Assembly (NCBI GenBank): GCA_004028505.1
Contig: MTKO01000046.1
Location: 1 to 64,000, forward strand
From: Candidatus Electrothrix aarhusensis
Lineage (GTDB): Bacteria; Desulfobacterota; Desulfobulbia; Desulfobulbales; Desulfobulbaceae
Length of the DNA: 64,000 nt
Direction: 5' to 3'
Position 1 is the first letter of the stretch. The number at the start of each line of letters is the position of its first letter. Shown in pieces: positions 28,730-37,733 of the stretch. Made by a program: the position numbers and the translations under genes. The notes below the pieces were generated by a model. That model made no database searches and was not told the origin of the DNA. It saw nothing but the letters and a program-made list of their open reading frames with translations.

Positions 28730-28797
28730 CTTTATCCTTTTGTTGTATGAGAGAGGGGGGAGCGTAACAATAAAGTAATCGTAATTCCTTGTTGTTG

Positions 28798-28860
28798 TCA
28801 AGAGTTGCCCAAGGGCTCTGTAAGGCCGTTGGCGTCAACGCCCTTGCTCTTCTTCTTCAT
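28798..28860 (-). CDS. Tiny 20-residue ORF with strong ribosome site
   Basis: The frame reads MKKKSKGVDANGLTEPLG plus two residues and stops. It begins 36 bases after the phosphatase-kinase gene on the same strand and has an excellent Shine-Dalgarno (AAGGAGGGG, 4 bases before ATG). The basic N-terminus and the Gly/Asn/Leu/Pro-rich C-terminal half look designed rather than random. It precedes the IS-truncated gene by 68 bases. Possibilities are a RiPP-type precursor, a regulatory leader peptide or a small toxin; none can be supported further. Confidence 0.45.
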   Translation of the reverse strand: MKKKSKGVDANGLTEPLGNS

Positions 28861-28896
28861 TTTCCCCTCCTTGCCTAATGAATTCCCTTGGTAATA

Positions 28897-30510
28897 TCAG
28901 CAATAAACAGCAAGCGACTTGGGTAAAATAGAGATGTCCAAATCTTCTGGTGGGTACACTTCTCCGTCTATGACATAATTATTTGGGGGCTCAACCGAAA
29001 TCTGAACGTGCTGAGCCTGCACATGATTGACAGAGAGACTTGGATTGACACTGAGCATGCCAGCAATTGCGAGCTCCAGCAAGCCCATGATACCACTTAT
29101 ACCACTTCCTACGTCTGCATCTATCCATGTTACATCAAGGAGCCCATCAAGAAAATCAGGCTCTCCCTTTCCTTGGGCAAGTATTGTTGTTAAAGGCGCT
29201 GCATTTGCCACGACGAGGCTATTGCTCTCAAGGGTAAAAGGTTCTCCTTCATCAATAGTGATGGTCATTTTCAGGAGATCATTCTGTTGCACTGCCTGCC
29301 AAAGCCCCATAAGGTAGGCAAGTTGTCCGTACTCATTTTTTTCTTGGCGACCGGCTGCCTCAATCATCTTCTGTTCAAATCCCAACCCGACAAGTAAAAG
29401 AACCAATCGTCCATTACATCTTGCCGTGTCAATCACCCGTGTATGCCCTGCAATGATATAGGAACAAGCTACCTCAATAGGAAGAAACTTGACCTTTATC
29501 CCCATAAGCACATGGCAGAGCGCATTGGTTGTCCCCATAGGAATGATGCCCAGTTTGATATCCGTATTAACCACGGTCCCCGCAACCTCGGAGACCGTAC
29601 CGTCGCCACCACAGGCAATGACGGTACTGGGAGCAGCTGCCACTGCCTCCTCAGCAAGGCTTGCAACGGATGCTGTCTCAGAAGACTCCTTGATGGTCAG
29701 CACATAATGCGAGGAGAGTTCTTCAACGACCTTATCTTTGTATTCTGCCCATTTGCCTCCACCAGAAACAGGGTTGGCGATAATCCATGCCTTGGGTAAT
29801 GCAACGAACTGCTTGTGCTTAATAATTTTCATCAGCAATTTTTGCTGACGCTTATTGAGCCGTATCGTCTTCCTCAAGGCCTTTAAGTGCGCAAGGACAT
29901 CTGTTACGTCATTATTCTTTGTTTGACTGAGAAGAAAGGCAGCAATTACCAATGCTGAACGTCCGCGACCAAGTGCGCAGTTGACCAGTACCGGTCCGTT
30001 ATAGACCTGCTGATTTGTGATCCAGATAATCGCCTGAAGGAGCTCTTCTTCACTGGGGATGGCATGATCAAGGACAGGGATATTGAGATAGGAGATGCTT
30101 TCGAGAGAGGCAGCCCAGTTCAGCGATTCAAATTCAGCAGTGACATCCAGTACCGCTTGAATGTGTTTTTCTACCAGAATGGGAGCGTCGCTTGGGGTGA
30201 CCCTGTCACCAATAAACAGATTCTTGTTAATGCGCTGAATCGACGGAACCTTATCAAGGTCACGCGCTATCTTGTTGTAACTGCTTATTATAACAAGAAA
30301 GGGCGTGAAGCCTAGCTTGATACAAAAGGGTATTCTTCCGTTGCTCTTTTTTCTGAATATTCCAGGTGTATTCGTAAAATACGCAAAACTCACGCAGAAC
30401 AAGGAAAAGGCCATCCACAGAAAAAATACAGCGCATATGTTTGGCCAAAGGCAATATGCCGAAAGAATTGTTGCAATTCCACTCAGAAAATAAATAATAC
30501 CGAATTTCAT
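28897..30510 (-). CDS. Dual-specificity phosphatase fused to diacylglycerol/lipid kinase
   Basis: A 537-residue fusion. Two or three N-terminal membrane helices (about 1-80) are followed by a dual-specificity phosphatase domain (about 90-225) with the P-loop VNCALGRGRSALV (CX5R; the usual His before Cys is Asn). The C-terminal half (about 240-537) is a DAGK/LCB5-type kinase with ANPVSGGGKWAEY, VIACGGDGTVSEVAG and PMGTTNALCHVL. The protein should sit at the inner membrane and phosphorylate a lipid such as diacylglycerol or a sphingoid-like base, with the phosphatase acting on a lipid or protein phosphate. Opposed activities in one chain suggest control of lipid phosphate levels; this is inference. 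Confidence 0.87.
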   Translation of the reverse strand: MKFGIIYFLSGIATILSAYCLWPNICAVFFLWMAFSLFCVSFAYFTNTPGIFRKKSNGRIPFCIKLGFTPFLVIISSYNKIARDLDKVPSIQRINKNLFIGDRVTPSDAPILVEKHIQAVLDVTAEFESLNWAASLESISYLNIPVLDHAIPSEEELLQAIIWITNQQVYNGPVLVNCALGRGRSALVIAAFLLSQTKNNDVTDVLAHLKALRKTIRLNKRQQKLLMKIIKHKQFVALPKAWIIANPVSGGGKWAEYKDKVVEELSSHYVLTIKESSETASVASLAEEAVAAAPSTVIACGGDGTVSEVAGTVVNTDIKLGIIPMGTTNALCHVLMGIKVKFLPIEVACSYIIAGHTRVIDTARCNGRLVLLLVGLGFEQKMIEAAGRQEKNEYGQLAYLMGLWQAVQQNDLLKMTITIDEGEPFTLESNSLVVANAAPLTTILAQGKGEPDFLDGLLDVTWIDADVGSGISGIMGLLELAIAGMLSVNPSLSVNHVQAQHVQISVEPPNNYVIDGEVYPPEDLDISILPKSLAVYC

Positions 30511-30711
30511 TTGTTCGCCGATAGATTGTATTCACAGGTAGCTACTTGTCCTATCCAACAGCTAGGTTACTCCACTTCTTCAGCTGGCAATGTAAACAAT
30601 TGAGTTAAGGTTAGTTAGTTGTCGTCGTCTGACTTCTTGACTGTTCCTGCCTTTGAAAGAAAAATATAGTGAACCGACTGGACAATCAGTGGAAAAGGTT
30701 GTGCGGTTTAC

Positions 30712-30771
30712 GGGAGTAAAAAGAAAGCTACAGGCCCCGAAGCAGGGAAGGGCAACAGCCCTGCTCCGGGG
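30712..30771 (-). terminator. Probable terminator after the EF-G-like gene
   Basis: The 13-base arms 30735-30747 (CCCCGAAGCAGGG) and 30759-30771 pair with one mismatch, followed on the minus strand by a T-rich stretch (TTTCTTTTTA). It lies 16 bases downstream of the EF-G-like stop. The remaining bases to 30535 show no gene. Confidence 0.6.
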
Positions 30772-30786
30772 AGATACAGAAGGGAA

Positions 30787-32847
30787 TTACGCCGCGTTAT
30801 GCTCCGCAATAATCTTTTCAGCAATATGCGCAGGCACTTCCTCGTAATGGGAGAACCAGACTCGGAAGGAACCGCGCCCACCGGTCATGGAAGTCAGGTC
30901 AGGAGCATAGAGCTGAATCTCAGCCTGGGGAACCTGGGCCTTGACCAGTTCATACTTCCCGGCAGTGTCCATCCCTAAAACCCTGCCTCGCCTGGAGTTA
31001 AGGTCGCCCATTATGTCGCCCACATGATCCTTATCCACCTGGATCGCTATCTCCATAATCGGCTCCAACAGGGCCGGATTGGCCTCCATAACACCCTTTT
31101 TAAAGGCTAAGGAACCAGCAATCTTAAAGGCCATTTCCGAAGAATCCACGTTATGGTAGGAACCGTCAATCAGGGTGACCTTGAGGCCTTCAAAGGGATA
31201 GCCTGCAATGACGCCTTTCTCCATAGCCTCTAGGATACCTTTCTCTACAGCTGGTCGATATTGTTGAGGAATGACCCCACCCACGATCTTGTCAACAAAT
31301 TCAAAATGCTCACCGTTTTGCAGCGGCTCCATTTCAACAGTACAGTCGCCGTACTGGCCCCGGCCACCGGACTGTTTTTTATGCTTACCCTGGGCCGTCG
31401 TCTTGGCCTTGAGGGTTTCCTTGTAGGGAATCTTCGGCTGAGCCAGTTTCATTTCCACAGAGAATTTCCGTTTCAGCTTATCTTTCAGGGCATCAAGATG
31501 AACTTGCCCCACTCCAGAAATCAGAACCTCATGGGTCTGGTATTCATGGGTCATCTTCAGGGTTGGATCTTCATCAAGAAGGCGGGTCAGTACAGAGAAA
31601 AGTTTTTCTTCATCTTTTTCGTTGGTTGCGCTGACTGCATAGGAGATGACCGAAGGCATGGGCTCAGGCCGATCATAGAGAATAGGGGCGTTTTGATCGC
31701 AGAGGGTGTCGCCGGTTTCGGTTTCTTTGAGCTTAGCCACAGCAACAATCATGCCTGGTACAGCGCTCTCTATCTGATTATGTTCCTTGCCCTGCATAAG
31801 AAAGAGGTGACCGAAGCGTTCAGATTCCCCTTTGCTGCTGTTGTAAAAGCTGTCTCCCTCTAAGGTGCCGGAAAGCACACGGAAAATCGTCAGGCGACCT
31901 GCAAAGGGATCTGCCATTGTCTTGAAAACCTGGGCGGAAAAAGGTGCATCAGCGATTCCGGCCCGCTCAATCAAATCCTTTGACACAGGATCGGTCCCGA
32001 TCACTGACGGTCGTTGATCAGGGGAGGGGAGCAGCTCGGCAATGGCGTCGAGCACCAAAGAGCTGCCCGCGTTGTGCAGTGCAGAACTGGGAAAGACCGG
32101 GGCTATTTTGCCCTGGCCAACCCCGGCAATGAGTCCAGCGGTCAGTTCTTTCGGGGACAGTTCACCTTCCTCCAGAAAGACTTCAATCAGGTCATCATCG
32201 GTTTCTGCCACATACTCCATCATGTTTTCCCGCCGTATGGCTGCCTCATCCGCCAGGTCCGCAGGAATTTCTCCTTCCTTGACCGTCCCGTCTTCCTGAA
32301 AAAAGAGTGCTCGCTGATTGACAATATCGACAACACCTTTAAATTCGTGTTCCTGTCCAATGGGCAGATAAAGAACCACCGGATTGAGATCGAATTCTGC
32401 CTTAATTTCATCAACAGTCTTTTGGAAATTGGAGCGCTCCCTGTCAAGCTTGGTGATGCAGATCAGGCAGGGCAGATGTCGATTCTGGATAAGATCGACA
32501 AAATGTTCCGTCTGATTACGTACTCCAAGCACTGATCCGACAGTGAGTATTGCGCTGTCCGCAACAAGGGAGGCAAATTTGGCCTCATTAAAAAAGTTAT
32601 CATCACCCGGAGTGTCGGCCAAGAAAATTTGCTGTTTTTTCCACGTAAAATGATTACATGCTGTACTGATTGATACCTGCCGTTTTATCTCCTCTTCCTC
32701 AAAATCCATGGAAGTGGTGCCGTCGTCCACTTTGCCGAGCCGATTGATTGCACCGGCTGTGAAAAGCAGGGCCTCTGCAAGGGTTGTTTTGCCGCTGTTG
32801 CCATGGCCGAGAATGACAGTATTCCTGATCTGTTTGACATCGTACAT
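30787..32847 (-). CDS. Elongation factor G-like GTPase (EF-G2 type)
   Basis: A 686-residue translational GTPase with the five-domain EF-G layout. The G domain has P-loop VILGHGNSGKTTLAEALL (about 12-29), switch/G3 LADTPGDDNFF (DTPG) and G4 ITKLDRE, where EF-G has NKxD. Domain II follows (DPFAGRLTIFRVLSGTL), then domain IV with GGRGQYGDCTVEMEP and VGGVIPQQYRPAVEKG, and the C-terminal domain V. The non-canonical TKLD and G3 mark the EF-G-like subgroup found beside a true EF-G in many bacteria; it may act in ribosome recycling or stress rather than in elongation. It is divergent from murJ (237-base gap). Confidence 0.9.
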   Translation of the reverse strand: MYDVKQIRNTVILGHGNSGKTTLAEALLFTAGAINRLGKVDDGTTSMDFEEEEIKRQVSISTACNHFTWKKQQIFLADTPGDDNFFNEAKFASLVADSAILTVGSVLGVRNQTEHFVDLIQNRHLPCLICITKLDRERSNFQKTVDEIKAEFDLNPVVLYLPIGQEHEFKGVVDIVNQRALFFQEDGTVKEGEIPADLADEAAIRRENMMEYVAETDDDLIEVFLEEGELSPKELTAGLIAGVGQGKIAPVFPSSALHNAGSSLVLDAIAELLPSPDQRPSVIGTDPVSKDLIERAGIADAPFSAQVFKTMADPFAGRLTIFRVLSGTLEGDSFYNSSKGESERFGHLFLMQGKEHNQIESAVPGMIVAVAKLKETETGDTLCDQNAPILYDRPEPMPSVISYAVSATNEKDEEKLFSVLTRLLDEDPTLKMTHEYQTHEVLISGVGQVHLDALKDKLKRKFSVEMKLAQPKIPYKETLKAKTTAQGKHKKQSGGRGQYGDCTVEMEPLQNGEHFEFVDKIVGGVIPQQYRPAVEKGILEAMEKGVIAGYPFEGLKVTLIDGSYHNVDSSEMAFKIAGSLAFKKGVMEANPALLEPIMEIAIQVDKDHVGDIMGDLNSRRGRVLGMDTAGKYELVKAQVPQAEIQLYAPDLTSMTGGRGSFRVWFSHYEEVPAHIAEKIIAEHNAA

Positions 32848-33084
32848 GTAAACCTCCGGTGACCGGGTGCTGAAATTAATGATGAACAGGGGATACCAAA
32901 ATGTTTCCCTTATGACGAATAAGAAAGGTTCTCTCTGCGAAAAAAGACTTTCTCTTTTGTGCCGGGAATGGTAACCATTTGTCGTTTTTCCTGAAAGAAT
33001 GATATCGTTATAGCATTCTATATATTCTTATTATCCTTGTAAAGTCAAGTCTTATGACCGACTTATCATGAACAGAAATAAACC

Positions 33085-34694
33085 ATGACAAAAAAAGCAG
33101 AAAAAGCAGGAACAACTGGAAGTTCGACAGGAAAGATAGCACGATCAGCCGGAGCAGTCAGTGTGGCAGTGATGTGCAGCCGGGTTCTCGGGTTGGTGCG
33201 GGAACAGGTTTTTGCTGGCTTATTCGGGGCCGGATATGCCTATGATGCCTTTGTGGTCGCCTTCCGAATTCCCAATCTGCTCCGAGATCTCTTCGGCGAA
33301 GGAGCCCTATCTGCCGCCTTTGTCACGGTCTTTTCCGATTATGATACCAATAAGGGGACAGAAGCTACCTGGCAGCTGGCCTCCAATGTGCTGGTTTTTA
33401 TTTCGATCCTGCTCAGCTTTCTCACCCTGCTCGGCATCTTTCTGGCCGAACCTCTTGTTCATCTGCTGGCCCCGGATTTTTCCGGTGTTGCCGGTAAAAC
33501 CGAACTGACAGCCTTGCTGACCCGAATCATGTTTCCTTTTCTCGTTTTTGTGGCTCTGGCAGCCGTCGTTATGGGGATACTGAACACTAAGGGGAAGTTC
33601 TTTGTCCCGGCGATTTCCTCATCCTTTTTCAATATGGGTTCCATTATCGGCGGAACCTCCTTGGCCTTGCTCCTCCCGAAATTCGGCATTCCAGCTATTG
33701 TCGGCATGGCCTGGGGCACCTTGGTCGGCGGGTTGCTTCAGCTCATGGTCCAGCTGCCCACCCTCCGTAAAATAGGCTTTCGTTTTAAACCGCAACTGAA
33801 CCTCCGCGATCCCGCCTACGGCGGATTCTCTGGCTGATGCTGCCCGCAACCATCGGGCTGTCCGCCACCCAGATTAACATCTTTGTGAACACCAATTTTG
33901 CGGCAAGCTGTGCCGAAGGCTCGGTTTCCTGGCTTAACTACGCCTTTCGCATGGTACAGCTGCCCATCGGTGTCTTCGGGGTGGCCTTTTCTATTGCCGC
34001 CATGCCGGTGCTGGCCCGTCATGCCGCTGAAAAGGATTTGGCCGGTCTGCGTAACACCTTTGCCTCTTCTCTGGTCATGGTGTTCAGCCTGACTATTCCG
34101 GCCACAGTGGGGTTGATTCTCCTGTCCCAACCTATCATCCGCCTTATTTTTGAGCACGGCGCTTTTACCGCAGCTGATACCCTGCAAACGGCCCAGGCCC
34201 TGACCTGTTATGCCTACGGCCTGTTCGCCTACTCAGCAGTCAAAATCATGGTTCCGGTTTTTTATGCGCTCAAGGATACTAAATATCCCGTCATAGCCTC
34301 GTTTCTTGCTGTGACTGCCAATATCATCTTTATCAGCCTGACCATCGACATCTTAACCTTTCGCTCCATTGCCCTGTCCACTTCCTGCTCAATGGGCCTG
34401 AACTTCCTCTTCTTGGGCACTGTTCTCTATCATAAACTGACCGGATTTTCTTTGGCCTATCTAGGGCAGGGCGTGTTGAAAATTCTGTTGGCAAGCATGG
34501 CTATGGGGCTGGGCGTGATCGGCCTGAAGCAGGTGCTTCATCCTTTATTATCTGGGGGAATTCCGCTGCAACTGGTCGGGGTTTTTACGGCGATTGGCGT
34601 TGCGGCCCTGCTCTACGGCGTTGTCCTGCATCTGCTCAAGCTGCCCGAATTTGATGAGGTGACTGGTAAGATTAGGCAGCGTTTCAGGAGATAG
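33085..34694 (+). CDS. murJ: Lipid II flippase MurJ (frameshifted)
   Basis: Two frames, 33085-33837 and 33837-34694, give one MurJ of about 535 residues. The first starts KIARSAGAVSVAVMCSRVLG and contains FRIPNLLRDLFGEGALSAAF, the conserved MurJ opening. The second starts MLPATIGLSATQINIFVNTN and holds the remaining helices (SWLNYAFRMVQLPIGVFG). The break is at about 33818, where GCCTACGG lacks a G; GCCGTACGG restores DPAVRRILWLMLPATIG. MurJ moves the peptidoglycan precursor lipid II across the inner membrane and is normally essential, so a sequencing deletion is the likely cause. Confidence 0.9.
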
Positions 34695-34742
34695 ACGCGC
34701 AGATGATGGGGAAATGCCTTCAACAGCACTTAAAAACACCGT

Positions 34743-34776
34743 AACCTCTTATGAGGTTGACGGCGTGAGAGGCCGT
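34743..34776. repeat. Palindrome plus 17-bp copy of the tRNA-Glu anticodon arm
   Basis: The palindrome AACCTC-TTAT-GAGGTT (34743-34758) is followed by ACGGCGTGAGAGGCCGT at 34760-34776. The latter is identical to bases 35853-35869 inside the tRNA-Glu gene, in the same orientation, covering the whole anticodon stem and loop. The two copies flank the CRISPR locus. It may be a tRNA-derived attachment remnant, or a hairpin at the end of murJ. Confidence 0.7.
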
Positions 34777-35008
34777 GAAAAATGACCGACTGAGACCACT
34801 TCAGACCGAAAGAGACTGAATGAGACGGACTGAGTCGCACCAGTCGCACAAAACACCCCCTTTAAAGGCCCTCCAAACCCGCTTTTTGGGGATTTTGCCG
34901 TTTTTGACCGCCCAAAGGGCCGTCGTTCGGAAGTGAATAAAAAAAGGGTGATGTCAATTTTTTGCTTGCTTAATCCGGCGAATATATTATTCCTTGAGAA
35001 ATAGGCAG
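34777..35008 (+). promoter_or_regulatory. Probable CRISPR leader
   Basis: This gene-free stretch lies before the least degenerate end of the array and is A/T-rich over its last 80 bases, including GTGAATAAAAAAAGGGTG and the promoter-like TTGCTTGC...TATATTATT close to the first repeat. The far end of the array has the more decayed repeat, which supports the leader being on this side and transcription running rightward. Confidence 0.55.
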
Positions 35009-35600
35009 GATTGAACACCTACCCTATGAAGAGGGTATTAAGACGCTCTGGACAAACGCCCTGTTCAACTAGCATTTCTGTTGGAACACCTACCCTATGA
35101 AGAGGGTATTAAGACCTTGTCGGAGCGTATCCTCTCTTTGTATGTAGTTGGAACACCTACCCTATGAAGAGGGTATTAAGACACTTATTGAGGAGGCTCT
35201 ACCCGAACCTCAAAGCCGTTGGAACACCTACCCTATGAAGAGGGTATTAAGACAACATATGATTCGATTTTCGAGGGTTATTGCCTAGTTGGAACACCTA
35301 CCCTATGAAGAGGGTATTAAGACACAATAGACAATGGCCATCTGTTCAGGTTTGAGGTTGGAACACCTACCCTATGAAGAGGGCATTAAGACTCTTTCTT
35401 GAAGGTTATGATGATTTTTTCGCCTGTTGGAACACCTACCCTATGAAGAGGGTATTAAGACTTCCAAGAAAAGGTACTGGTAAATCGGAATTCTGGTTGG
35501 AACACCTACCCTATGAAGAGGGTATTAAGACACCGAAAAACCTCAGCCCTCCAAACCCCATTTTGTTGCAACGACCTGCCCTATGAAGAGGGTATTTTTT
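35009..35600 (+). CRISPR. CRISPR array, 9 repeats and 8 spacers, no cas genes nearby
   Basis: 36-bp repeats (GTTGGAACACC...GTATTAAGAC) start at 35009, 35080, 35147, 35218, 35288, 35357, 35426, 35496 and 35565. Spacers are 35, 31, 35, 34, 33, 33, 34 and 33 bp. The first repeat differs at two 5' bases (GATTGAAC), the sixth has one T-to-C change, and the last is decayed at both ends (GTTGCAACGACCTG and TTTTTT), marking the leader-distal end. The inner part TACCCT-ATGAAG-AGGGTA can form a 6-bp stem. The flanking genes are murJ and tRNA-Glu/malQ; no cas gene is in the window, so Cas proteins must act in trans if the array is used. The type is not assignable with confidence. Confidence 0.97.
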
Positions 35601-35626
35601 AAAGTTTCCACCTGTTGACAGGGCAC

Positions 35627-35666
35627 AAAAAAAGGGTCGCCAGCTTAAATGCTAGCGACCCTTTTT
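35627..35666. terminator. Bidirectional terminator downstream of the CRISPR array
   Basis: GGGTCGC (35634-35640) pairs with GCGACCC (35655-35661), extended by an inner GC pair, with seven A's before and five T's after. It should end the crRNA precursor transcript. Confidence 0.8.
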
Positions 35667-35774
35667 GTTTATGACCAGTCTACCGGGTACGTGCTTAGCG
35701 CGTAACCCAGTTTTTTATTCCGTTCGTCATTAAGCAGGCAATCAACCCGCCTGCATTTTCCAATCTCCAGAAAC

Positions 35775-35807
35775 AAAAAAAGGACGTAACGAAAAATCGT
35801 TACGTCC
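35775..35807 (-). terminator. Terminator of the tRNA-Glu transcript
   Basis: A perfect 11-bp stem (GGACGTAACGA 35782-35792 with TCGTTACGTCC 35797-35807) is followed on the minus strand by seven T's (35775-35781), 14 bases after the tRNA 3' end. Confidence 0.88.
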
Positions 35808-35820
35808 TTGGAAAGCTCTA

Positions 35821-35895
35821 TGGTGACCCCAAGGGGAATCGAACCCCTGTTTACGGCGTGAGAGGCCGTCGTCCTAACCGCTAGACGATGGGGCC
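35821..35895 (-). tRNA. tRNA-Glu (anticodon CTC)
   Basis: The minus strand starts GGCCCCATCGTCTAGCGG and folds as a complete cloverleaf of 75 bases. The acceptor arms GGCCCCA/TGGGGTC pair with one G-T, the anticodon arm is ACGGC-CTCTCAC-GCCGT with anticodon CTC, the T arm has GGTTCGATTCC, and CCA is encoded (35821-35823). The anticodon identifies glutamate. The anticodon arm is copied once 1.1 kb away at 34760-34776. Confidence 0.96.
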
Positions 35896-35936
35896 ATAAA
35901 GTGTGAGGAGGTATTTAAACTATCCCGCACTCTTTG

Positions 35937-37610
35937 TCAATCCTGTTTTTTTGCTTTCTTCTCTTTTTTTACAGGGAGCCTGCCGAATAATGCAGTTGTA
36001 CCTCTGAGCTCTGCGGCAAGAGCATCTGTTATAAAATGGCGGGCGCAGCGCCATTGCCAATTATCGTTTGTCGTTCCGGGTTTGTTCATACGGCAGTCGT
36101 TGCCAAATCCCAGCACATCCTGCATGGGTAGGATACAGAGTGCGGCCACAGAAGACTGGGCCAGATAGATCATCTGTTTGTGAAAATGGGTAGCGGTAGT
36201 ATCCCCACAGTTGGCATAACGCCGAGCCACTTCTTTAGCATGGTCAGAAACTTGGTCGCTGAGGTACCAGCCCACTGCAGTGTCGTTATCATGGGTTCCC
36301 GTATAGATCACACAGTTGCGAGTGATATTCTGGGGCAGGTAGGCGTTATCCGGATTTCCGTCAAAGGCGAAGAGGAGAATTTTCATGCCGGGAAGTCCGA
36401 GATCATCTCGTAATTTTTCCACCGCCGGGGTGATGACCCCGAGATCCTCAGCAATGATAGGCAGGTCACCCAGTTGCTTCTCCATCTCCTGGAAAAAGGA
36501 AAGACCGGGCCCTGTCTCCCAAGAACCGTTCAATGCAGTTTTCTCTTCAGCCGGAACAGACCAATAGGATTCAAAGCCGCGAAAATGATCAATACGAATA
36601 ATATCCACAGTGGACAGGATGGCTTGCAGGCGTTGTTGCCACCACGCAAAAAGCTTTTCCTGTACTGTTCCGGTACTTGCCCAGCGATAGAGAGGGTTTC
36701 CCCAGAGCTGCCCTGTTTCGCTAAAATAATCAGGGGGAACACCGGCAACATGGCTTGGCTCTCCGGTTTCGGGCGACAGGGCGAATATTTCCTGGTTGGC
36801 CCAGACATCTGCCGAGTCTAATCCAACATAAATAGGCAGATCACCTATAATTTGAATACCTTTTTCTTGGGCGTAGCCATGTAAATTTTTCCATTGCCTG
36901 AAAAAGAGATACTGCTCAAATTGAAAATAGCGAATCTCTTCCTGGAGTTCTCTTTCGGCCTCTTGGATTGCTGCTGGCTGGCAGCGACGGATTTTTTCCG
37001 GCCATTGCAACCAGCCCTGTTGCCCAAATTGTTGTTTCAGGGCCATGAAAAGGCTGTATTTTTTTAACCAATGGTGTTCAAGAGTGAGCTTCCTGAAAAA
37101 ATGATCCTGCTCAGCCGGGGAAGTCTGTTGCTGAAAAACTTGCCAGGCCTTTTGGAGAACCTCTTTTTTCCAGGCTGTGGCCTGAGCAAAATCGATAAAA
37201 TAATCGGAGAAATTATACGCAGGCAGGTCCTCTTGTTTGAGCAGGTCATCCTGAATGAGCTGTTCCGGGCTGATAAACAACGGGTTGCCTGCAAAGGCTG
37301 AGCTGCTCATGTAGGGTGAATTGCCGAATACTTCGTTTGTCGGACCAAGAGGCAATACCTGCCAGTAGTGCTGACCGCTCTTGGCAAGAAAGTCGATAAA
37401 CTCAAAACTGCCCGAGCCGAGGTCACCGATACCAAAGGGACTTGGCAGGGATGAAATATGGAGAAGAACACCGGAGGTTCTGAGATCCGAGGAAAAACGC
37501 TGTGATTGTTGTAAACGAGGAGAAGTTTGATCCGAAGTTTCTGGCGAGTTCATAAAAATGGCACTGGAAAAATTTTTTAAAAGAGTATCTGCATGAAAAA
37601 ACGAAAGCAA
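35937..37610 (-). CDS. malQ: 4-alpha-glucanotransferase (amylomaltase)
   Basis: A family GH77 enzyme of 557 residues as drawn; the core begins RTSGVLLHISSLPSPFGIGD, so the first about 19 residues may be untranslated and ATG 37553 (MNSPETSD) is the better start. Catalytic regions are visible: IIRIDHFRGFESYW (nucleophile Asp), LPIIAEDLGVIT (acid/base Glu) and VIYTGTHDNDT (third Asp). It transfers alpha-1,4-glucan chains between maltodextrins or glycogen fragments, in the cytoplasm. It is alone on this strand between the tRNA-Glu and rpoD, so its regulation is not evident. Confidence 0.94.
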   Translation of the reverse strand: MLSFFHADTLLKNFSSAIFMNSPETSDQTSPRLQQSQRFSSDLRTSGVLLHISSLPSPFGIGDLGSGSFEFIDFLAKSGQHYWQVLPLGPTNEVFGNSPYMSSSAFAGNPLFISPEQLIQDDLLKQEDLPAYNFSDYFIDFAQATAWKKEVLQKAWQVFQQQTSPAEQDHFFRKLTLEHHWLKKYSLFMALKQQFGQQGWLQWPEKIRRCQPAAIQEAERELQEEIRYFQFEQYLFFRQWKNLHGYAQEKGIQIIGDLPIYVGLDSADVWANQEIFALSPETGEPSHVAGVPPDYFSETGQLWGNPLYRWASTGTVQEKLFAWWQQRLQAILSTVDIIRIDHFRGFESYWSVPAEEKTALNGSWETGPGLSFFQEMEKQLGDLPIIAEDLGVITPAVEKLRDDLGLPGMKILLFAFDGNPDNAYLPQNITRNCVIYTGTHDNDTAVGWYLSDQVSDHAKEVARRYANCGDTTATHFHKQMIYLAQSSVAALCILPMQDVLGFGNDCRMNKPGTTNDNWQWRCARHFITDALAAELRGTTALFGRLPVKKEKKAKKQD

Positions 37611-37733
37611 AAACTCTTTGATTGCTTTTTTAGAAAAAATATACTATACAATACTCCCTTATTCATTATAAACTTAGAACAGTAATGTTTTTTTATTTTT
37701 TCTCTATTTCAATGAGCAGGGGGTTGCAGGCAG

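Noticed and set aside
28664-28860. Programmed bicistronic RiPP locus as a firm call
   Set aside because: The tiny ORF is plausible, but the downstream gene survives as only 22 codons and no maturase is visible, so a RiPP assignment would be speculation; kept only as a finding.
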